The notes under the pieces were generated by a model. It saw nothing but the letters and a program-made list of their open reading frames with translations, was not told where the DNA came from and ran no database searches. A stretch of DNA of 8,820 nt from an uncultured Roseiflexaceae bacterium (GTDB lineage: Bacteria; Chloroflexota; Chloroflexia; Chloroflexales; Roseiflexaceae). Numbering within the stretch: position 1 is the stretch's first letter; the number at the start of each line of letters is the position of its first letter. This document shows, one piece after another, positions 6,374-8,820 of the stretch. Where the stretch lies: contig CAIZHO010000628.1 in NCBI GenBank assembly GCA_903932805.1, forward strand, positions 1 through 8,820. Reading direction: 5' to 3'. The translations under genes were made by a program, and so were the position numbers.

Positions 6374-7291
6374 ATGTTTCATTTCCCCTTTCGTGCAATG
6401 GGTTGTCAAATGCGGGTACTCATCGACACATCAACCGATGCAACAGCAGCCGCGACGCTCGTAGCCGAAAGCATCCAACAATGGGAGCAGACACTGAGTC
6501 GCTTCGACCCGCAGAGCGAACTCAATGCCCTGCCCGGCATCGTTGACCGTTGGCAACCAATCAGTCCAGTGTTGTGGGATGTGCTGCTGGCTGCCGCATG
6601 GGCGTTCCAGCATACCGGTGGCATCATCGATCCCACTATCCGACCAGCCCTCGAAGCGCAGGGGTACACCGTCAGCTATGACGCCATCGCCCACCCGGTG
6701 CTGTCGCACCATACGCACCGATCGAACTGGGGAGATGTCAAACTCGATCCGCAGCAGGCCCGCATATGGATCCCTGCAGGTGTTTCACTCGATCTGGCAG
6801 GTGTTGCGAAAAGTTGGGCAGCACAGATGGCCATCCAACAACTGTGGGAGTACCCCGCCGCAGCCATTGATGCTGCCGGAGATATCTGCTTCCGTGGCAT
6901 CCCTACCGAGTACGGCGCGTGGCCAATTGGTATTGAATCGCTCCCGGGGTACGCAGAACCGCAGATGCTTGCGCTCCGCAATTGTGCAATTGCGACGAGT
7001 GGGATCGACAAACGCACCTGGACACAGCGGGGTGGCTTGCGTGCACACCACATCATTGACCCGCGCACGGGAGCACCGTCCCAGAGTGACATTGTGCGTG
7101 CCAGTGTCATTGCGCCAACGCTCCTCGAAGCAGACGTGGCCGCTCGCACACTCGTCATCCTCGGCACCCAACAGGGGATGGCCTGGTTGGCCAGTCAGGC
7201 AAATCATGCGTGCCTCGTTCATTGCTCCGACGGGACGACACGGACCGATGATCGTTGGAGTGCGTACCTGTGGGAAGCACCGAGTGCCTGA
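6374..7291 (+). CDS. apbE: ApbE-family FAD:protein FMN transferase
   Basis: ApbE hydrolyses FAD and attaches FMN through a phosphoester bond to a Ser/Thr of a target protein, using Mg2+. The protein has 305 residues. Visible motifs are SRFDPQSEL (42-50), GGIIDPTI (82-89), LDLAGVAKSWAA (139-150, usually DLGGIAKGYA), DAAGDI (166-171, usually NAGGDI), AIATSG (205-210), HHIIDPRTG (225-233) and EADVAARTLVILG (252-264), which keeps the metal-binding Asp. Length is near the family norm without a signal peptide. The N-terminus MFHFPFRAMGCQM starts directly at the usual first strand, so no lipobox or export signal is seen. The ATG lies two bases after the cytochrome stop. In this operon it probably flavinylates a redox partner of the cytochrome, but no S/T-GA-S/T target site is visible in the neighbouring proteins. 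Family call is firm; partner unknown. Confidence 0.92.
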   Translation: MFHFPFRAMGCQMRVLIDTSTDATAAATLVAESIQQWEQTLSRFDPQSELNALPGIVDRWQPISPVLWDVLLAAAWAFQHTGGIIDPTIRPALEAQGYTVSYDAIAHPVLSHHTHRSNWGDVKLDPQQARIWIPAGVSLDLAGVAKSWAAQMAIQQLWEYPAAAIDAAGDICFRGIPTEYGAWPIGIESLPGYAEPQMLALRNCAIATSGIDKRTWTQRGGLRAHHIIDPRTGAPSQSDIVRASVIAPTLLEADVAARTLVILGTQQGMAWLASQANHACLVHCSDGTTRTDDRWSAYLWEAPSA

Positions 7292-7308
7292 GTACTGCAG
7301 GTGAATGA

Positions 7309-7344
7309 AACACCCCCTTCTTTCAATTGAAAGAAGGGGGTGTT
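7309..7344. terminator. Shared bidirectional terminator between apbE and tRNA-fMet
   Basis: This is a perfect 16-bp stem, AACACCCCCTTCTTTC against its complement, closed by AATT. It lies 17 bases after the apbE stop and three bases after the 3' end of the tRNA on the opposite strand. On the minus strand it is followed by TTTCATT, on the plus strand by GATTGG, so it fits the stable-RNA unit best but probably stops both transcripts. Confidence 0.85.
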
Positions 7345-7347
7345 GAT

Positions 7348-7422
7348 TGGTAGCGGCGAGCGGATTCGAACCACTGACCTTTGGGTTATGAGCCCAACGA
7401 GCTGCCACTGCTCCACGCCGCG
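7348..7422 (-). tRNA. Initiator tRNA-fMet (CAU)
   Basis: The minus strand folds as a full cloverleaf: a 7-base acceptor arm, D stem GAGC/GCTC, anticodon stem TTGGG/CCCAA with loop CTCATAA (anticodon CAT at 7390-7388), variable loop AGGTC, and T arm AGTGG-TTCGAAT-CCGCT, then A73 and an encoded CCA. Three initiator marks are present: an unpaired C1-U72 end, A11-U24 in the D stem, and three consecutive G-C pairs next to the anticodon loop. It begins 11 bases after the 3' end of the 5S rRNA and is followed by the terminator, so it is cotranscribed with 5S and processed from it. Confidence 0.96.
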
Positions 7423-7433
7423 GAATGTATGTA

Positions 7434-7550
7434 TTGGCGCACAGACCTAGTCTCCCACAAGGCAACCTTGCAGTACCTTCAGCGCTGGAGTGTTTCACGA
7501 CCCGGTTCGAGATGGGACGGGGTGGGTCCACTCCGCTTCATGCACGCCAA
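7434..7550 (-). rRNA. rrf: 5S ribosomal RNA (complete copy)
   Basis: About 117 bases on the minus strand. The ends pair as a 10-bp helix I (TTGGCGTGCA with TGTGCGCCAA, allowing two G-U). The conserved internal segments are present: CCCACCCCGTCCCATCTCGA, CGGGTCGTGAAACACTCCAG and GGGAGACTAGGTC. No 23S rRNA lies upstream: the next feature is a promoter and then two protein genes. It therefore seems to be a stand-alone 5S unit joined to tRNA-fMet 11 bases downstream. Confidence 0.96.
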
Positions 7551-7562
7551 TGCAAGAACTGC

Positions 7563-7591
7563 AGTATACCCGATAACCAGCACGAAGTCCA
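7563..7591 (-). promoter_or_regulatory. Promoter of the 5S-tRNA-fMet unit
   Basis: On the minus strand a -35 box TGGACT (7591-7586, four of six consensus positions) and a -10 box TATACT (7568-7563, five of six) are separated by exactly 17 bases. The expected start near 7556 is about six bases before the mature 5S end at 7550. The promoter sits between the stop of the DUF1801 gene and the 5S gene, so the stable RNAs need not depend on read-through. Confidence 0.65.
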
Positions 7592-7597
7592 TTCCGG

Positions 7598-7945
7598 CTA
7601 CCCTATTTCACGTATTCTGAGTGTAACCAATCGTTCGAGCACGGTTCGCTCGAGCGGTACATCAATGGGGAACTGTACAGACGCATTGCCGTGTGTGTAT
7701 CCCTGTAATTCATCTGTGCATTGGTGTATCACTGCATTGCTTTGCGTAAAATACAGCATGTGCTTTTTGCAAGCTGCAATCCCACCGTATTTCTTGCCGC
7801 GTATCGTGAAGTACGGTACGCCATGACCGATTATCTCTACCGTCCCCGGGACAATCGCATGCATCATGTCACGCATGGTACCAAGCGTCGAACGTTTGGG
7901 TTCGGGCTGAGCCAAGATATAGGCATCTACTTCTGCTATACGCAT
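7598..7945 (-). CDS. DUF1801 (YdhG-like) family protein
   Basis: This encodes 115 residues. The pattern matches the DUF1801 fold throughout: VDAYILAQPEPKRSTLGTMR at 6-25, an IVPGTVEIIGHGVPYFTIRG core at 31-50, KKYGGIAACKKHMLYF, and the end GNASVQFPIDVPLERTVLERLVTLRIRE. The middle part corresponds to the family motif around YGMPxF and GF-A-K-H. Length is typical. Members are small cytoplasmic alpha/beta proteins of unclear biochemical role; some are linked to iron or frataxin-like folds, which is not evidence for this one. The start is set by AAAGGA eight bases before the ATG; the frame is open further upstream into the cupin gene but without a ribosome-binding site. It follows the cupin gene by 32 bases, so the two probably form a pair. 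Codons are more A/T-rich than in mnmG. Confidence 0.85.
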   Translation of the reverse strand: MRIAEVDAYILAQPEPKRSTLGTMRDMMHAIVPGTVEIIGHGVPYFTIRGKKYGGIAACKKHMLYFTQSNAVIHQCTDELQGYTHGNASVQFPIDVPLERTVLERLVTLRIREIG

Positions 7946-7953
7946 ACTGGATA

Positions 7954-7959
7954 TCCTTT
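7954..7959 (-). promoter_or_regulatory. Ribosome-binding site that fixes the DUF1801 start
   Basis: AAAGGA on the minus strand lies eight bases before the ATG at 7945. The longer frame reaching back to 8014 overlaps the cupin gene and has no such site, and its first 23 residues do not resemble the family. Confidence 0.7.
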
Positions 7960-7977
7960 GGTACGACACAGTGCTGT

Positions 7978-8358
7978 CTAAAGCTGTTCCATGTCTGCAA
8001 CAAACCCACCCCAACCATGTGTCACCTTCTGCACCGGGTATGTGATTGCAAGCAGCACAGCTTCTTCATTGTCAGCAACACGATATGTGTGCGGTACCCC
8101 TGCCGGCAACACCATCGTTCCACCTGTCTCTGTGAGGAAGAGTTGTTCCCCACACACAAACGTCAACCGCCCACGAATCACATAAAACACTTCGTCTTCG
8201 GATAGATGAACGTGCTCGGGCGGCTCTTCGCCGTGCCGTGCCGTATACTGCACCATTGCAATCCCACGGCCATGGGAACATTCACCCAACTTTATCAAAA
8301 ACGGGATACCGTATTCAACCATCGTGCCGTCATAAACACTCAGACTGTATGGCTGCAT
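7978..8358 (-). CDS. Single-domain cupin protein
   Basis: This encodes 126 residues. Cupin motif 1 appears as HGEEPPEHVHLSEDEVFYVIRG (about 45-66), with His52 and His54 as HxH, then Glu59 as a metal ligand and the closing Gly. Motif 2 appears as GGTMVLPAGVPHTYRV (about 82-97), containing P-A-G-x-P-H with the fourth metal ligand His. A single small beta-barrel of this kind normally binds one divalent metal, in the cytoplasm. Such proteins range from sugar-modifying enzymes to dioxygenases and regulators, and nothing here narrows the substrate. GGAG lies six bases before the ATG. It starts the cupin-DUF1801 pair. Upstream lies an intergenic region with strong inverted repeats, and a possible -10 TACAAT is at 8396-8401 on this strand, without a good -35 box. 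Confidence 0.88.
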   Translation of the reverse strand: MQPYSLSVYDGTMVEYGIPFLIKLGECSHGRGIAMVQYTARHGEEPPEHVHLSEDEVFYVIRGRLTFVCGEQLFLTETGGTMVLPAGVPHTYRVADNEEAVLLAITYPVQKVTHGWGGFVADMEQL

Positions 8359-8431
8359 ATTATGCTCCAGCTTCGCTTGTGGTCACCAATGCGTCGATTG
8401 TACATGAGTTACGAGGAATACATACCGTGAT

Positions 8432-8461
8432 GAGCGGGGCTTATTGCAATAAGCCCCGCTC
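8432..8461. repeat. Perfect 30-base inverted repeat (strong hairpin)
   Basis: Arms GAGCGGGGCTTATT and AATAAGCCCCGCTC are exactly complementary around a 2-base centre; a TTGCAA-type loop is more realistic. The stem is GC-rich and stable like the other terminators of the window, but no U-run follows on either strand (minus ATCACGG, plus GAAGACA). It lies 73 bases upstream of the cupin start. It may be a terminator, a processing or stability hairpin, or an operator. Confidence 0.55.
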
Positions 8462-8536
8462 GAAGACACAACCAGAGCGAGTACGCCGCTGCATTAGGCA
8501 TGACGATCTCGGCCGGGATTGGATCTACGGGCGACG

Positions 8537-8555
8537 TGCCCCGCTTCTCGGGGCA
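8537..8555. repeat. REP-like GC-rich hairpin
   Basis: TGCCCCG and CGGGGCA form a 7-bp stem around a 5-base loop (AGAAG on the minus strand). On the minus strand GCGACG precedes it and CGTCGC follows, which can extend the stem across a bulge. The layout CGTCATGCCCCG-loop-CGGGGCA is like short repetitive extragenic palindromes, but only one copy is visible here. Confidence 0.35.
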
Positions 8556-8630
8556 TGACGACGTCGCACCTGTTCGCCGCAGTCATGAATCCGCGCCCGC
8601 TGCATCACATTGATAGGGACGCAGCTAAAG

Positions 8631-8689
8631 ATCGCACGCCGACGGTGGTCAGTCGCGCGAAGGAATGCGTTCTCATGTCGGCATGCGAT
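8631..8689 (-). other. Long-range stem, possible structured RNA
   Basis: Bases 8631-8643 and 8677-8689 are complementary over 13 positions with one exception (8637/8683). On the plus strand that position is C-A, but on the minus strand it is a G-U pair, so the helix is complete only in minus-strand RNA. The 33-base interior contains a small GAA-TGCG-TTC hairpin. No promoter is evident. Confidence 0.3.
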
Positions 8690-8705
8690 GACGGGGGAGT
8701 AAACA

Positions 8706-8741
8706 AACAACCCCCTGATTCGTTTGAATCAGGGGGTTGTT
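8706..8741 (-). terminator. Intrinsic terminator of the second 5S rRNA
   Basis: This is a perfect 16-bp stem (AACAACCCCCTGATTC and its complement) with a 4-base loop. On the minus strand it is followed by TTTGTTTAC, a broken U-run. It lies seven bases after the 3' end of the partial 5S rRNA and closes that transcription unit; here no tRNA is inserted between 5S and terminator. Confidence 0.85.
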
Positions 8742-8748
8742 TTAATGG

Positions 8749-8820
8749 ATGGAGCACAGACCTAGTCTCCCACAAGGCAACCTTGCAGTACCTTCAGCGC
8801 TGGAGTGTTTCACGACCCGG
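8749..8820 (-). rRNA. rrf: 5S ribosomal RNA, second copy, 3' part (cut by right edge)
   Basis: The 67 bases 8754-8820 are identical to 7439-7505 in the complete 5S gene, including GGGAGACTAGGTC. The last five bases of helix I differ (TCCAT instead of GCCAA). The 5' part lies beyond the window. It may be the end of a normal 16S-23S-5S operon or another stand-alone 5S unit; the sequence here cannot decide. Confidence 0.93.

Larger units (their letters stand above)
8359..8700. other. Intergenic stretch without a convincing gene
   Basis: About 340 bases between the cupin gene and the terminator of the second 5S rRNA. Short open frames exist (61 aa minus, 74 aa and 106 aa plus at its edge), but they are rich in Arg/His, lack ribosome-binding sites and match nothing. 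What stands out is secondary structure: a 30-base perfect palindrome, a 7-bp GC-rich hairpin and a 13-bp long-range stem, listed separately. TCGTCATGCC and ATGCAGCGG each occur twice on the minus strand. None of the tmRNA, RNase P, SRP or 6S signatures was found. Confidence 0.6.

Noticed and set aside
6785..7531. 248-codon minus-strand frame over apbE, tRNA and 5S rRNA
   Set aside because: It runs through the tRNA, the 5S rRNA and the terminator, so it cannot be a protein gene.
8525..8710. 61-codon minus-strand frame upstream of the cupin gene
   Set aside because: Arg/His-rich, no ribosome-binding site, runs into the terminator stem of the second 5S, and crosses strong hairpins; not credible as a gene.
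8359..8748. tmRNA, RNase P RNA, SRP RNA or 6S RNA in the intergenic region
   Set aside because: None of their conserved segments (for example GAGGAAAGTCC or GGTCAGGTCCGGAAGG) is present on either strand.

Overview
The window looks like a stretch of moderately GC-rich bacterial chromosome. The gene style (lipoprotein with a short NTF2-like tail domain, GT39-type membrane glycosyltransferase, ferric-reductase-like/ApbE operon, codon usage rich in C and G) reminded me of Chloroflexota, but that is an impression and not a demonstrated placement. No phage, transposase, CRISPR array or defence gene is visible.

Layout from left to right. (1) 1-1369, minus strand: a two-gene unit of a lipoprotein followed after 13 bases by a GT39/ArnT-like membrane glycosyltransferase that runs off the left edge. 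(2) 1453-3504, plus strand: mnmG, the FAD-dependent tRNA wobble-uridine modification enzyme, divergent from the lipoprotein across a short shared promoter region. (3) 3642-4688, minus strand: a THUMP-type RNA guanine-N2 methyltransferase with its own -10 box and a hairpin terminator, convergent with mnmG. (4) 4842-7291, plus strand: a tight four-gene operon of a PepSY-like membrane-anchored protein with an acidic/histidine tail, a second small single-pass protein with a basic tail, a six-helix ferric-reductase-like cytochrome b with two histidine pairs, and ApbE (FAD:protein FMN transferase). This reads as a small extracytoplasmic electron-transfer module. (5) 7309-7591, minus strand: a compact stable-RNA unit consisting of its own promoter, a complete 5S rRNA, initiator tRNA-fMet and a strong terminator. 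(6) 7598-8358, minus strand: a cupin and a DUF1801 protein, of visibly lower GC than mnmG. (7) 8359-8748: an intergenic stretch without a convincing gene but with several strong inverted repeats. (8) 8749-8820, minus strand: the 3' part of a second 5S rRNA with its own terminator, cut by the right edge.

The two most interesting items are the PepSY/small protein/cytochrome b/ApbE operon, whose flavinylation target is not visible here, and the stand-alone 5S-tRNA-fMet transcription unit lying about 1.3 kb downstream of a second 5S copy in the same orientation.
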